A stretch of DNA of 64,000 nucleotides. Source: CAXQZM01 sp965229645 (GTDB lineage: Bacteria; Pseudomonadota; Alphaproteobacteria; UBA7985). Below the pieces are notes generated by a model. The model saw nothing but the letters and a program-made list of their open reading frames with translations. It made no database searches and was not told the origin of the DNA. The DNA is taken from contig OZ245893.1 of NCBI GenBank assembly GCA_965229645.1, positions 2,852,001 to 2,916,000 of the forward strand. The letters are read 5' to 3'. A program made the position numbers and the translations under genes. The first letter of the stretch is position 1. The number at the start of each line of letters is the position of its first letter. Below are positions 49,898-59,489 of the stretch, in pieces.

Positions 49898-52360
49898 TCA
49901 AAAAGCCCGATCCCAAGTCCCTGCGAGCTTGATTTCTTCACGGTCGTTGTTGCCCAACTCACCGATGGTGAGGCTCACCGAGATGACCGTCTCACTCGCT
50001 AGGCCCGAGGTCCAGCCGACACTGACCTCGCCCGTGGGCGTGGTGTTGGGGCTATAGGTCTCGCCGTCGGAAAGCGTGATGGTGCCCGTGCCAAAGCTGC
50101 GCTCGATTTCCCCGCTTACGATCAGCGTCCCACCGCTTGGCCCGAGGGTGCGGCGGTACTGGGTGCCCAGGCTGATCTCCCCGACATCGGCGCTGGTGCC
50201 CTCGTAGGTTGTCAGACCGTCGTAGGAGTAGGAGCCGAGCCGTTCGTAAGCGTAGAGCGCCTCGGCGAAGGGGGTCAAAGTCGCGCCCGCGTCCATATCT
50301 TGGGCGCGGCTGAAAGTCCCCGAGACCAGCAAGCGGTGCGAGCTAGAGGTGGCGTCCTCCCCGTCGGCGTTGCGATGGTCGTTGCGGAAGCGGGTGAGCA
50401 AGGCGCTGCCGACCAGGTCCCCATCCTCCAGGCTCGCGCCTCCGTAGAGTCCCGCGCTCAGACCCGTCTTAGTGACGTCGCTTTCGTTGTCGTAGTCCCA
50501 ATCGCCCTGCTCCAAGCCCAGGGCGTAGCCGAACGACTGGCTCTCGCCCTGGCCCAGGCGATCCCCGACCAAGGCGTAGGCGAAGCTGCCCGTGCCCGCA
50601 ATGGCTTCGGTCGAGTCCACTTGACGGTAGCCCAGGGCGACCCAATCCAAAGGCTGCGAAAGGTCGCCGTCGCTGCGGGCGGAGAGAATTGAGGGTGGTT
50701 GCGACCCCAAGGCCGTCCCTGCGCTGGCTTGCGGGCGGGCATGCTGGTTGAGCAGGGAACTCAAGGTCGCGGCTTGCAGCGATTGGTTCAGCGACGAAGC
50801 GGCGACGGATGGCTCGGCGGGCAGACTTTGGGTTTCGGTTTGGGTCGTGATGGCATTGGCCGTGATTGAGGCGGGGCACGTCATGCCCCAGTCGGGGTGC
50901 TTGGCGGTGTCGGATTCGATAGGGGAGTCGGTGGCGAAGTCGTCGTAGTCATCGACGTTGCAGACGTTCCAGGCGCTGAGGTCTTGGTTGAAGGCATCAG
51001 CGCTGTAGAGCATTTTTTCCATGTTGGTCACTTTAGAGACATCCCAGGAACTGATGTCTTGGTTAAAGGCATCCGCGCCACCAAACATGTAATTCATGTT
51101 CGTCACGTTTGAGACATCCCAAGACCCTAGGTTGCCGTCGAAAACCTCTGCAAAGGCGAACATGAGGTTCATATCTGTCACGTTTGAGACATTCCAGGCG
51201 CCTGTTTCTGGGTTGAAGTTTAAATCTTGGTTGAAGGCAGCTGCATTGTAAAACATGTAGTTCATATCTGTCACACTCGACACATCCCAAGCGCCAATGT
51301 CTTGGTTGAAACGATTTGTTAGGTAAAACATCTCGCTCATGTCCGTCACGTTGGACACATCCCAGGATCCTATATCACCGTGGAACTTGTCTGTTGTAGC
51401 GAACATCCGATACATGTTCTTCACGTTGGACACATCCCAAGAGCCAATGTTCTGGTTGAAATTCATGGTAGTGTCAAACATCTCACTCATATCCTCGACA
51501 TTTGACACCGTCCAAGAGCTTATATCTTGGTTGAATTCTGATCCGTAAAACATACGGGACATGTTGGTTACGTTTGCAACCATCCAATCGCCTATAGGCT
51601 CGTTAAAGTCACTGTTAAGGAACATATCACTCATATCTGTCACGTTTGAGACATCCCAGCCGTTGATATCTTGTTGAAATCTCTCTTGACCCCAAAACAT
51701 GCCAGCCATGGTCCGCACCTTTGACGTGTCCCAACCGCTTATGTCCTGATTAAAGATTCCGTTCCCCCATGCGGGGGCGCGTGTGTTTTCTTCGGTGGCT
51801 AAAAACATGCGGGACATGTCCGTCACATTCGAAACATCCCAACCGCCTATGTCTTGATTGAAGGAATCGATTTCGGAAAATAGCGAACTCATATCCGTTA
51901 CATTGCCTGTATAAATTTCAGTGAAATCGTATGTTGAGCCGCTGTGCGTGGTATAAGAATCCCCAGGCTTGAAATCTAAACTCTCATCCCCGCCCACTTC
52001 CGCGCTCGCGGCGGCCTTGATCATGGTATTGTCAACGATCAGCAGTCCCGCACAGTCCCCCGAGGTGCCGACGGTTCCGATCAGGCTGGCGTCGACCGAT
52101 GCATCGCAGCCACCGTCGGTCGTTTCTTCTTCGTCCGAGGACGACTCCTCTTCATCCTCCGAGGAGTCGTCCTCGTCCTCGGACTCGTCGTCCTCATTCT
52201 CGGACTCGTCCTCATTTGAGGATTCCTCTTCATCCGAAGGCAAATTTGTTTCATCCAAGAAGTCGCTCCCGCCGCAGGCGGAGACCGCCAGAAGGAAAAG
52301 CAACGCCAAGAGGGCCTTCAATAAAACTTTGGCCGAAATTCTGGCCCGATCCGCGATCAT
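49898..52360 (-). CDS. Lipoprotein with BspA/DUF285 repeats and C-terminal autotransporter-type beta-barrel
   Basis: 820 residues from ATG at 52360. A lipoprotein signal ends in LLFLLAVSACGGS. A very acidic Ser/Glu/Asp linker follows (about residues 35-85). Then come about 12 BspA-type (DUF285) repeats of about 25 residues, each of the form FNQDIGSWDVSNVTDMSxMF (about residues 135-440). A linker rich in Ser, Gln and Ala leads to a C-terminal region of about 260 residues with alternating beta strands (AYALVGDRLGQGESQSFGYA; EISLGTQYRRTLGPSGGTLI) that ends in WDRAF, an outer-membrane barrel signature. The repeat DNA is AT-richer than both ends, so the gene looks mosaic. Likely a surface adhesin. 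Confidence 0.8.
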   Translation of the reverse strand: MIADRARISAKVLLKALLALLFLLAVSACGGSDFLDETNLPSDEEESSNEDESENEDDESEDEDDSSEDEEESSSDEEETTDGGCDASVDASLIGTVGTSGDCAGLLIVDNTMIKAAASAEVGGDESLDFKPGDSYTTHSGSTYDFTEIYTGNVTDMSSLFSEIDSFNQDIGGWDVSNVTDMSRMFLATEENTRAPAWGNGIFNQDISGWDTSKVRTMAGMFWGQERFQQDINGWDVSNVTDMSDMFLNSDFNEPIGDWMVANVTNMSRMFYGSEFNQDISSWTVSNVEDMSEMFDTTMNFNQNIGSWDVSNVKNMYRMFATTDKFHGDIGSWDVSNVTDMSEMFYLTNRFNQDIGAWDVSSVTDMNYMFYNAAAFNQDLNFNPETGAWNVSNVTDMNLMFAFAEVFDGNLGSWDVSNVTNMNYMFGGADAFNQDISSWDVSKVTNMEKMLYSADAFNQDLSAWNVCNVDDYDDFATDSPIESDTAKHPDWGMTCPASITANAITTQTETQSLPAEPSVAASSLNQSLQAATLSSLLNQHARPQASAGTALGSQPPSILSARSDGDLSQPLDWVALGYRQVDSTEAIAGTGSFAYALVGDRLGQGESQSFGYALGLEQGDWDYDNESDVTKTGLSAGLYGGASLEDGDLVGSALLTRFRNDHRNADGEDATSSSHRLLVSGTFSRAQDMDAGATLTPFAEALYAYERLGSYSYDGLTTYEGTSADVGEISLGTQYRRTLGPSGGTLIVSGEIERSFGTGTITLSDGETYSPNTTPTGEVSVGWTSGLASETVISVSLTIGELGNNDREEIKLAGTWDRAF

Positions 52361-52453
52361 AGGCTCGTTCCGCCGCCTCCCATCCACTTGCCCTGGTGGT
52401 CCGCGCGACGACCACCAAGATGTCCACCTAGTCCAACACCTTAGACCCCGTTC

Positions 52454-52882
52454 CTATTCATACCCGTTCCAGCAAAATTCCCCTTGGGGACCAAGTTTGG
52501 CGAAGGGATTGTGCGCCACTTCCCAAACATGCCCGTCGGGGTCGGCGAAGTAGGCGATGTGCCCGCCCCAAAATACGTCGTGGGGCTCTTTCAAAATGGT
52601 GGCTCCTGCGGTGCGGGCGCGCTCAATCAAGCGCGCAACCTCCGCTTTTTGCGCGACATTGTGGCTATAGGTCTGGCCCGTGAAGCCCGAAACCAAGGGC
52701 AGGCCGACGTCGCGGGCCAGGTCCGCTTTGGAATAAAGCCCAAGGACCGAACCTTGCAAATCAAAGGCGACGATTCCCGCCTCTGTTGCCGCGTTGGTCC
52801 AGCCCAAGGCCTCGTAAAAAGCCTTTGATTGGGCTAGGTCATCAACGCCCAGGGTGACGAGAGAAATGCGCTGGTCCATCAT
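52454..52882 (-). CDS. VOC-family (glyoxalase-like) protein
   Basis: 142 residues with the beta-alpha-beta-beta-beta modules of the vicinal oxygen chelate fold: ISLVTLGVDDLAQSKAFYEA at the start and IAYFADPDGHVWEVAHNPFA at the end, the usual position of a metal-binding Glu. Members include glyoxalase I, dioxygenases and antibiotic-binding proteins; the type cannot be told. It lies 92 bp after the HisD-like gene on the same strand and may be co-transcribed. Confidence 0.85.
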   Translation of the reverse strand: MMDQRISLVTLGVDDLAQSKAFYEALGWTNAATEAGIVAFDLQGSVLGLYSKADLARDVGLPLVSGFTGQTYSHNVAQKAEVARLIERARTAGATILKEPHDVFWGGHIAYFADPDGHVWEVAHNPFAKLGPQGEFCWNGYE

Positions 52883-52974
52883 GTACCCGCCTGCCCGCTA
52901 AAGTCGAAGGCCCTTGTGAAGATCGTTTGTCGAAAGAACATGAGGTGACTCATCGCTGATGTTTGGTGCTTGTG

Positions 52975-54288
52975 TCAACGCGACTGCGCAGCCCCTCCGT
53001 AGGGGACGTTTTGACCGCCGTAGCGGCGCACGCGCACGTTGGCCTGCTCGGCGTGGCCGACGAACCCTTCCAAAAGGCACAAGCGCGAGCAGGCGGCGCC
53101 GATCTCAACGGCGGCGGCGTCGGTGGTGATGCGTTGGTAGGAGTGGGTTTTGAGGAACTTGCCGACCCAGAGCCCGCCCGTGTAGCGGCCCGCCTTTTTG
53201 GTCGGCAGCGTGTGATTGGTGCCGATGACCTTGTCGCCGTTGGCGACGTTGGTCCGGGCCCCAAGGAACAGCGCCCCGTAGCACGTCATATGTTCAAGAA
53301 ACCAGTCGTCGCGGTCGGTCATGACCTGCACGTGTTCGGAGGCGATTTGGTCCGCCGTCTCCAGCATCTCCTCGTAAGTATTGCAGACCAGGACTTCGCC
53401 ATAGTCTTCCCAGGAGGCGCGGGCAGTTTCTGCCGTGGGCAGCTTCTGCAACAGCGTTTCGATCCAGGTCAGCGTTTCTTGGGCCAGCTTTTCGGAGTTG
53501 GTGAGCAAGACGGCGGGGGAGTTGTAGCCGTGTTCGGCCTGCCCGAGCAGATCCGTGGCGCACAGCTCCCCGTCCACCGTTGCATCGGCAATGACCAGGG
53601 TTTCGGTCGGGCCCGCGAACAGATCGATCCCGACCTTGCCGTAGAGTTGCCGCTTGGCCTCGGCCACAAAGGCGTTGCCGGGGCCGACCAGCATATGGAC
53701 GGGGGCCAAAGTTTCGGTACCCAGCGCCATGGCGCCGACGGCTTGCATCCCGCCCAGCACATAAATTTCGTGCGCGCCGCCCAGGTGCATGGCGGCGATG
53801 ACGGCGGGGTTGGGCTCGCCCTTGAACGGCGGGGTGCAGGCGACGATGCGCGGCACGCCCGCCACGGCGGCGGTCGCGACCGACATGTGGGCGCTCGCCA
53901 CCATGGGGAACTTGCCCCCAGGGACGTAGCAGCCGACCGATTGCACGGGGATATTCTTGTGGCCGAGGATCACCCCTGGCAAGGTTTCGACCTCCACGTC
54001 CCGCATCGACTCTCGCTGGATTTGGGCGAAGTTGCGCACCTGGGTCTGGGCAAACTGGATGTCGGCCATGTCCGCCGCCGAGACCTTGGCCATAAGGGCG
54101 GCGATCTCACCCTCGGACAAGCGATAGGACGGCGGCGAGTAGGTGTCGAACTTTTCCGCCAACTCCCGCACCGCCGCGTCGCCCCGCGTGGCGATTTGGG
54201 CAAGGGTCTCCTTGACGACTTGGCGAATTTTGGCGTCGTCTTGGGCGCGTTCGGCTTCGGGTTTGGCGGCTTTTAGGGTGCGAATCAT
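52975..54288 (-). CDS. HisD-family NAD-dependent dehydrogenase (possibly HpsN-like)
   Basis: 437 residues of the histidinol dehydrogenase family. Family blocks: VGCYVPGGKFPMVASAHMSV, VHMLVGPGNAFVAEAKRQLY, DLFAGPTETLVIADATVD and DLLGQAEHGYNSPAVLLTNS with zinc-ligand Gln and His. No other histidine genes are near, and the C-terminal region (HSYQRITTDAAAVEIGAACS) resembles the paralogue group that includes sulfopropanediol 3-dehydrogenase (HpsN). I therefore do not call it hisD. It is 31 bp downstream of uvrC. Confidence 0.8.
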   Translation of the reverse strand: MIRTLKAAKPEAERAQDDAKIRQVVKETLAQIATRGDAAVRELAEKFDTYSPPSYRLSEGEIAALMAKVSAADMADIQFAQTQVRNFAQIQRESMRDVEVETLPGVILGHKNIPVQSVGCYVPGGKFPMVASAHMSVATAAVAGVPRIVACTPPFKGEPNPAVIAAMHLGGAHEIYVLGGMQAVGAMALGTETLAPVHMLVGPGNAFVAEAKRQLYGKVGIDLFAGPTETLVIADATVDGELCATDLLGQAEHGYNSPAVLLTNSEKLAQETLTWIETLLQKLPTAETARASWEDYGEVLVCNTYEEMLETADQIASEHVQVMTDRDDWFLEHMTCYGALFLGARTNVANGDKVIGTNHTLPTKKAGRYTGGLWVGKFLKTHSYQRITTDAAAVEIGAACSRLCLLEGFVGHAEQANVRVRRYGGQNVPYGGAAQSR

Positions 54289-54319
54289 AGGGGCCTCTTG
54301 CGGTCAGATGGTCAGAAAC

Positions 54320-56332
54320 TCAATCCCCGTGGTACCAATCGTAGATGGCTTGGGCCGTTGCCTTATTGAGACCTGGGGCTTTCATGAGGTCTGCAACGGG
54401 CGCACGCGCGACCGAGCGCGCGGAACCGAAGTGCAGCAGCAGCGCCTTCTTGCGCTTGGCACCAATCCCAGGGATTTGATCCAGCTCGGATCGGGTCATG
54501 TCCTTAGCGCGGCGTGCCCGATGGGTGCCGATGGCAAAGCGATGCACTTCGTCGCGCAGACGCTGGATGAAGTAGAGTACCGCGTCGCGCGGCGGCAGCA
54601 TGGTTTCGCGGTGCGGCAGGGACCCTCCCCAATAGAAGGTTTCGCGGCCGGCATCGCGATCGGGCCCTTTGGCGACGGCGACGAGCGGCAGGTCGTCGAT
54701 GCCCAGGTCTGCCAGCACCGCCTCCACCGCGCTCAGTTGGCCTTTGCCGCCGTCGATCAACACCAGGTCAGGCCATTGGCCGTGCTTGCGGTCGGGGTCT
54801 TCCTGCAGGGCACGGGAAAATCGCCGGGTGAAAACCTCGCGCATCATGCCAAAATCATCGCCAAACACCGCGGCGTCGCGAATGGAAAACTTGCGATAAG
54901 CGCTTTTCAGGAATCCCTCGGGGCCCGCCACGATCATGGCGCCAATGCTGCCCGCGCCTTGGTTGTGCGAATTGTCGTAGGCCTCGATGCGCTGGGGCAC
55001 GGTCTTAAGGTCAAAGGTGCTGGCCACCCCCGCCAGCAGCTTGGTTTGGGCGCTGGACTCGGCTTGACGACGTTCCAGCGCGTCATTGGCATTGACCAGG
55101 GCGGCGGCAACCAAGTCGCGTTTCTTGCCGCGCTGCGGTGTACTGAGGTCAACTTTGCGGTCGGCCTTTTGGCTCAAGGCTTCGGCGATCAAGGCCTGAT
55201 CGGCCACCGTGCGCGATAGCAGCACGAGCGGCGGTACGGGCTTGTCATCGTAGAACTGCCCGATGAAGCTGGCGAGGATCGCTTCGCTGGTCTCTTGCTT
55301 GTCGTGCTTGGGAAAGTAGGCCTTGTTGCCGTAGTTGCGGCCCGCCCGATAAAAGAACACTTGGACGCACGCGGGTCCTTCGCGGTCGGAGATGGCGATG
55401 ACATCGGCGTCCCGCAACACGCCCTGCACATTGACGTCCTGGTCCATTTGGATGGAGGAGAGGGCGCGCAGGCGGTCGCGCAGGCGCGCCGCCCGCTCAA
55501 AATCGAGACCTTCTGCCGCCGCCGCCATTTGCGCCGACAGATCGTCGGCGACTTTGCGACTGTTTCCGCTTAAGAAGGCGTGGGCGTCCTCGACCAACTT
55601 GTGGTAGTCGGCGGGCTCGATTTTGTTCACGCACGGCGCCGCGCAGCGCTTGATTTGATGTTTGAGGCAGGGCCGCTTTCGGGTCGCAAAGGTATGGTCG
55701 CTGCAGGTGCGCAACAGAAAGGCCTTTTCCATGGCGTCCAGAGTGCGGTTGACCAACCCCGCGCTAGCGAAGGGACCGAAGTAAGCGCCCTTTTGACGAT
55801 GCGCGCCGCGGTGCTTCTTTAGGTGGGCAAAGGCATGGTCGCCCGTCAAAACGATGTAGGGAAAGGACTTATCGTCGCGCAGCAGCACATTGTAGGGGGG
55901 CGCAAACCGCTTGATCAAGTTGGACTCGAGCAACAGCGCCTCAACGTCGGTCTGGGTGGTAATAACTTCCAAGTCGTGGGTTTCGGCGACCATGCGGATC
56001 AGGCGCGTCGGCAGGCGTGAAATTTGGGTATAGGAGGTCACGCGACGCAAGAGGTTCTTGGCCTTGCCGACGTAAAGCGGCTCGCCGCCTACATCCAACA
56101 TGCGATAGACGCCTGGCCCCGACTTCAGGGTTTGGGCCCGATCCTTGAGGACGGCGAGCCCACGCGCCAAGGCCTCGGGCAGATCGGCGTCGGGCGCGCG
56201 ATTGCGCCCCTCCCACGCAAACCCCGCCTGCGGTTGCTCCGCAAACCCTGCCGCCGTGGCCCGATAGTCGGTCAGCGCCGCCCGCTTGCCGCCTAAGGAA
56301 GCGTCGGTTTCTTGAAAGCCCTTGCGCACCAT
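54320..56332 (-). CDS. uvrC: Excinuclease ABC subunit C
   Basis: 670 residues. The N-terminal GIY-YIG nuclease region reads SGPGVYRMLDVGGEPLYVGK (GVY...LYVGKA), followed by a UVR motif (DLSAQMAAAAEGLDFERAAR), the RNase H-like C-terminal nuclease (RIEAYDNSHNQGAGSIGAMI; LVLIDGGKGQLSAVEAV) and a double helix-hairpin-helix (LDQIPGIGAKRKKALLLHFG). It makes both incisions in nucleotide excision repair. An N-terminal extension of about 60 residues precedes the GIY domain. pgsA, often next to uvrC, is absent. Confidence 0.96.
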   Translation of the reverse strand: MVRKGFQETDASLGGKRAALTDYRATAAGFAEQPQAGFAWEGRNRAPDADLPEALARGLAVLKDRAQTLKSGPGVYRMLDVGGEPLYVGKAKNLLRRVTSYTQISRLPTRLIRMVAETHDLEVITTQTDVEALLLESNLIKRFAPPYNVLLRDDKSFPYIVLTGDHAFAHLKKHRGAHRQKGAYFGPFASAGLVNRTLDAMEKAFLLRTCSDHTFATRKRPCLKHQIKRCAAPCVNKIEPADYHKLVEDAHAFLSGNSRKVADDLSAQMAAAAEGLDFERAARLRDRLRALSSIQMDQDVNVQGVLRDADVIAISDREGPACVQVFFYRAGRNYGNKAYFPKHDKQETSEAILASFIGQFYDDKPVPPLVLLSRTVADQALIAEALSQKADRKVDLSTPQRGKKRDLVAAALVNANDALERRQAESSAQTKLLAGVASTFDLKTVPQRIEAYDNSHNQGAGSIGAMIVAGPEGFLKSAYRKFSIRDAAVFGDDFGMMREVFTRRFSRALQEDPDRKHGQWPDLVLIDGGKGQLSAVEAVLADLGIDDLPLVAVAKGPDRDAGRETFYWGGSLPHRETMLPPRDAVLYFIQRLRDEVHRFAIGTHRARRAKDMTRSELDQIPGIGAKRKKALLLHFGSARSVARAPVADLMKAPGLNKATAQAIYDWYHGD

Positions 56333-56406
56333 GAGGGGCGTTTAGTCCCGATGCGCCAAGAAACCTAGCGCAGTCAGCAGGCGGATCGGGCCTATGTCAC
56401 CAGGAA

Positions 56407-57309
56407 TCAGCGCCCTTGCCCCAAGACTTGCCGCAAGGGCTCGAGTACCCCTGCGCTGGTAATCAGGATCACGCCCGCGATTTGCTGGGGACCGAAGGGC
56501 TCGTCGGTGAGCCAACTGGCGGTGAGGGTCCCCGCGCTGATCTCGGTCATGAACAAGATACCGACCAGCCCAGGGCTTAAGAGCGTCGCGCCCCAGATGG
56601 CGCCGAACGAGGGCGGAATGATCAGGATCAGGGCGACAGGGACCATCCAGGGGAGGACCTGCCCAAGCAGGGCGAGCGTGGGGACGCTGCTTGCGTCCTT
56701 GGTTGCGAACGGCGCGGCCAGCAAGGCCAGCGCCGCGAGACTGCCCCAACAGAAATACGACAGTCCATAGTCCAGGCCCGCCACCCCGTCGCTGCGGCGC
56801 AGAAAAACCGCCGCCGCAGCCCATACCAGTCCCGCGGCGAGACCCATCAAGTCCCCCGTATTGATCGACAGTGCCAGGCCTTGACGCAGGTCGAGCAGGA
56901 CGGAGAGGCCCAAGGCGCCCAGGGCAATGGTACCCCAGCGCAGTCGGGTGATGGCTTCGCCCAGCACCAAGCGCGCGAGCAGGCTGCTCCAAATCGGGGT
57001 CAAATAGTAAAATAGGAGGGCGCGGACGACGTCGGTATAGACCAGTGCGCCCGCGTAAAAGATCATTGCCGCGCCAGCCAGCACGCCGCCCACATGCAGC
57101 GGCCACCCCGCGGCCCTGATCGACCGCCACCGCGCGCCCATCAGCGGCAGCAGCAAGACCGTCGGCAAAATGTGGAATAGGGCGATGGCCCACATGCCCG
57201 AAATGCCTGCCTGATCGAGGGCGCGCAGCGGGATCCAAAACAGGCCCCAAATGAGGCCCGAGGCCGCCACCGTTACCATGGCAAGTGTCTGAAGGCGCGC
57301 GTTGCTCAT
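56407..57309 (-). CDS. DMT-family (EamA) transporter
   Basis: 300 residues with ten hydrophobic helices in two EamA repeats (GLIWGLFWIPLRALDQAGIS in the first, LLSPGLVGILFMTEISAGTL in the second). A drug/metabolite exporter of unknown substrate. It is upstream of uvrC on the same strand with a gap of 74 bp. A shifted frame of similar length over the same DNA is a shadow. The IS1380 copy B lies about 140 bp upstream of its start. Confidence 0.88.
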   Translation of the reverse strand: MSNARLQTLAMVTVAASGLIWGLFWIPLRALDQAGISGMWAIALFHILPTVLLLPLMGARWRSIRAAGWPLHVGGVLAGAAMIFYAGALVYTDVVRALLFYYLTPIWSSLLARLVLGEAITRLRWGTIALGALGLSVLLDLRQGLALSINTGDLMGLAAGLVWAAAAVFLRRSDGVAGLDYGLSYFCWGSLAALALLAAPFATKDASSVPTLALLGQVLPWMVPVALILIIPPSFGAIWGATLLSPGLVGILFMTEISAGTLTASWLTDEPFGPQQIAGVILITSAGVLEPLRQVLGQGR

Positions 57310-57452
57310 GCAGCATCTTTCCTCAAGGCACGTTCATAGCGCGCAGATTCCGCGACTGCTTTTCTTTCTGCCCCGCGCGCAGAGAAAAAGGCGTCACAAG
57401 GGACCGCTTTTTCGCTCTCTCGTGCTAGATTTGATCTCGGCACGGCTCTAAT

Positions 57453-59276
57453 CCTGCCTTATTCATGAAGATGGCAAATTTTGGAACGAGATCGGGTTTA
57501 GGCGGGGTTTTGAGGCAGGATGCGTTGGAGATTTTGAGCATCGAACGATTTGTTGAGGGCCCTGGGGGCACTACGGCGTAAATTTGGGAACAGGATCGAG
57601 TATCTGGGGTGTTTTTTGCTTCTTTGGCGCAGAGGTGATGGGTCGCCAGATCATCGAGGAGGGCGGCAAGGTTTTCAGGACAGTCTATTTTGCGCTCTGA
57701 TTTTATGGGGGTGGCCATGCCATGCGGTTGATGGCTGGCCATATCAGGCTCCAAAAGTGCTGTGCACTTTGGGCAACGATTAGGATTGCGCGGCGAGCAT
57801 GGATGGTTATGCGGGCGCCGATTGAGAGCACGCGTTCACGATAGCGGCGCAAGCTCCAGCCAGTGCGCGTAGCGGTTTCCATACACCGTCGACCAGCGTG
57901 CATCAGACCATAAGCCAGCAGATTGAGTAACAGAAGGGCTTCGTTACGGGCGAAGGCCTCAGCCTCAGCCTTGGTCTCAACCTCAGCCTTGGTCTCAGCC
58001 TCAGCTTCGGGCTTGGATGGGGAGGACGGAGAGGAGCCTTTAGTGTCCTTCCTGGTCCGCACTGTCGATGACAGGGTCGGCCCCAGCACGTCCATCAACT
58101 CACCGAAGCTGTTTTCGGCTGCGCCGCGTTTGCGGTAAAGCGCCAGCAGGTCTGGGCCAGGCATATGATCTTGTGTGAGGTTGGTGATCAGCCAGAAGCG
58201 ATCCAGCAACAACTGGCCTGGTCGCTCGACGACAACCAGAACGACCCGCCGCGCCTTCGACCATGACTTGGCTTGATACTCCATCTCATAAAACTGCTCC
58301 CCGCCATCAGCTGTTGGGCATCCTTCTGGGCGCTTCATATGCGGGGCGGCTAGTCGGTCCAGGGCCTTGTTATTGCACAATCGCGCCACGTAGGAGATAC
58401 CGCGCTCATCCAACCCGCTCAGCACTTTCGCTTCTGGAAAGCCCGCATCCATCCGAACCATCGCTACCTGACACAGCTTTGTCTTCGCACGATCAATCAG
58501 GTCCAGAATGAAGCTGAGCGCTCCGTCGGCGGTGTGGACACTGCCCTTGCGAAGCCGTGCGTCCAGCAAATCGCCAGTCTCGGCAATGCCAGCAATGATC
58601 GGGTGATACATGCGCTGACGATAGTGCCCATTCCAGGCTGAACCAGGCTGCTTGCCATGCACCTCGATGGGCAGACTGTCCACATCAAGGGTCAGATATC
58701 GAGGACGGTGTCCCCGACGCTCGGCCCGCAGGCGACGGCCAGTCAGTTCCATCACGCTCTCGCGCAAGACCTGAAGGTTGGCTTCGCTGGAGAGCAAATC
58801 AACCAACCGCGACAAGGTAGGCCCGCGAGGGCAGATGGCGCTCTTGGTCCAGAGGCGTTGTGCTGCGCCTGCACGAAGTTGACAGCCGAAACGCTGGATC
58901 ATAGCGTAGCGCATCAGCATCGTCTTGATCACGCCAACCCTGAGCCAAAAGCAGAACCCTCGTTCTCAAGAGTTCAGGCAAAGAATAAGTTACAAGGTGG
59001 GAACGGCGCGTATCCTCAAGCCGAGCCATCAGCCACGAGATGATACCTGAGCGCTCCATCAACTCGCGCTGCACAATGGCTCCCCCATCTCCGCTCAGAT
59101 GCTCAGCCCGGCTCTCCACGGAAAGACTCCGGTTGAATGATGTTGTGAATAGAGGTAGTGTTTCACCCATGGCGTGGCTCGGTCCTGGCTGTTGTTTCTG
59201 TCTCTAAACACTTGATTCTACAGCTTTTTCCGCGTCACGCCATACAAATCAACAGATCAGACGCGAATAAGAGGGG
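57453..59276 (-). mobile_element. IS1380-family insertion sequence, copy B (frameshifted)
   Basis: Near-identical to copy A over its whole length, with the same ends. The flanks are CTAAT on the left and CTTAT on the right, four of five bases alike, so the target duplication is imperfect or has mutated. The right end touches the left terminus of repeat R8. The transposase frame is broken. Confidence 0.92.
57703..59170 (-). pseudogene. IS1380-family transposase, frameshifted
   Basis: The N-terminal part (from ATG at 59170) and the C-terminal part are in different frames. Compared with copy A, the sequence GGTAGGTTGCG has become GGTAGGCCCGCG near 58820, one base longer, which shifts the frame after about 115 residues. 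Downstream motifs (LTLDVDSLPIEVHGK, VAMVRMDAGFPEAKV, LYRKRGAAENSFGEL) remain readable. It probably depends on copy A for movement. Confidence 0.9.
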
Positions 59277-59277
59277 C

Positions 59278-59479
59278 TTATACCAGCGGCGAATGAGAAT
59301 GACTCTAATGGTCGCTGGTATAAGGGTCCGCGACTGCGGCCCCCGTAGCGGCCCCGAGAACAGCGCGAAAGCGCCTCGGGGTATAAGCGAAGGCCCCGTC
59401 GGAGGCGAAACGCGAAGCGTTTCTGCCGTGAGACACAAAACGGACAAAAAAGTGTCAACTTTTTTGGCCGTTGGTATAA
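59278..59479 (+). repeat. Structured dispersed repeat R8
   Basis: Full-length copy with the best-preserved ends: TTATACCAGCGGC and GCCGTTGGTATAA. H2 has an extra T, and H5 one A-G mismatch (5' arm AACGGACAAAAAAGT). It lies directly between IS1380 copy B and the NadR-like kinase gene. Its right end forms a good extended -10 sequence (TGGTATAAT). Confidence 0.93.
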
Positions 59480-59480
59480 T
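59452..59480 (+). promoter_or_regulatory. Possible promoter formed by the right end of R8
   Basis: GTGTCA at 59452-59457 (four of six bases of the -35 consensus), a 17-bp spacer and TATAAT at 59475-59480 preceded by TGG (extended -10). It points at the NadR-like kinase, which starts 10 bp later, so a transcript would have an almost leaderless 5' end. Motif-based only. Confidence 0.35.
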
Positions 59481-59489
59481 GCCTCAGGG

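Noticed and set aside
51000..51960. Regularly spaced similar DNA units resembling an array.
   Set aside because: They are in-frame BspA/DUF285 protein repeats of about 75 bp with degenerate DNA and no spacers; not a CRISPR array. No CRISPR or cas gene was seen.
52975..54288. Annotation as the histidine biosynthesis enzyme HisD.
   Set aside because: No other his gene is nearby and the sequence fits the paralogous HisD-like dehydrogenase group better; kept as family level only.
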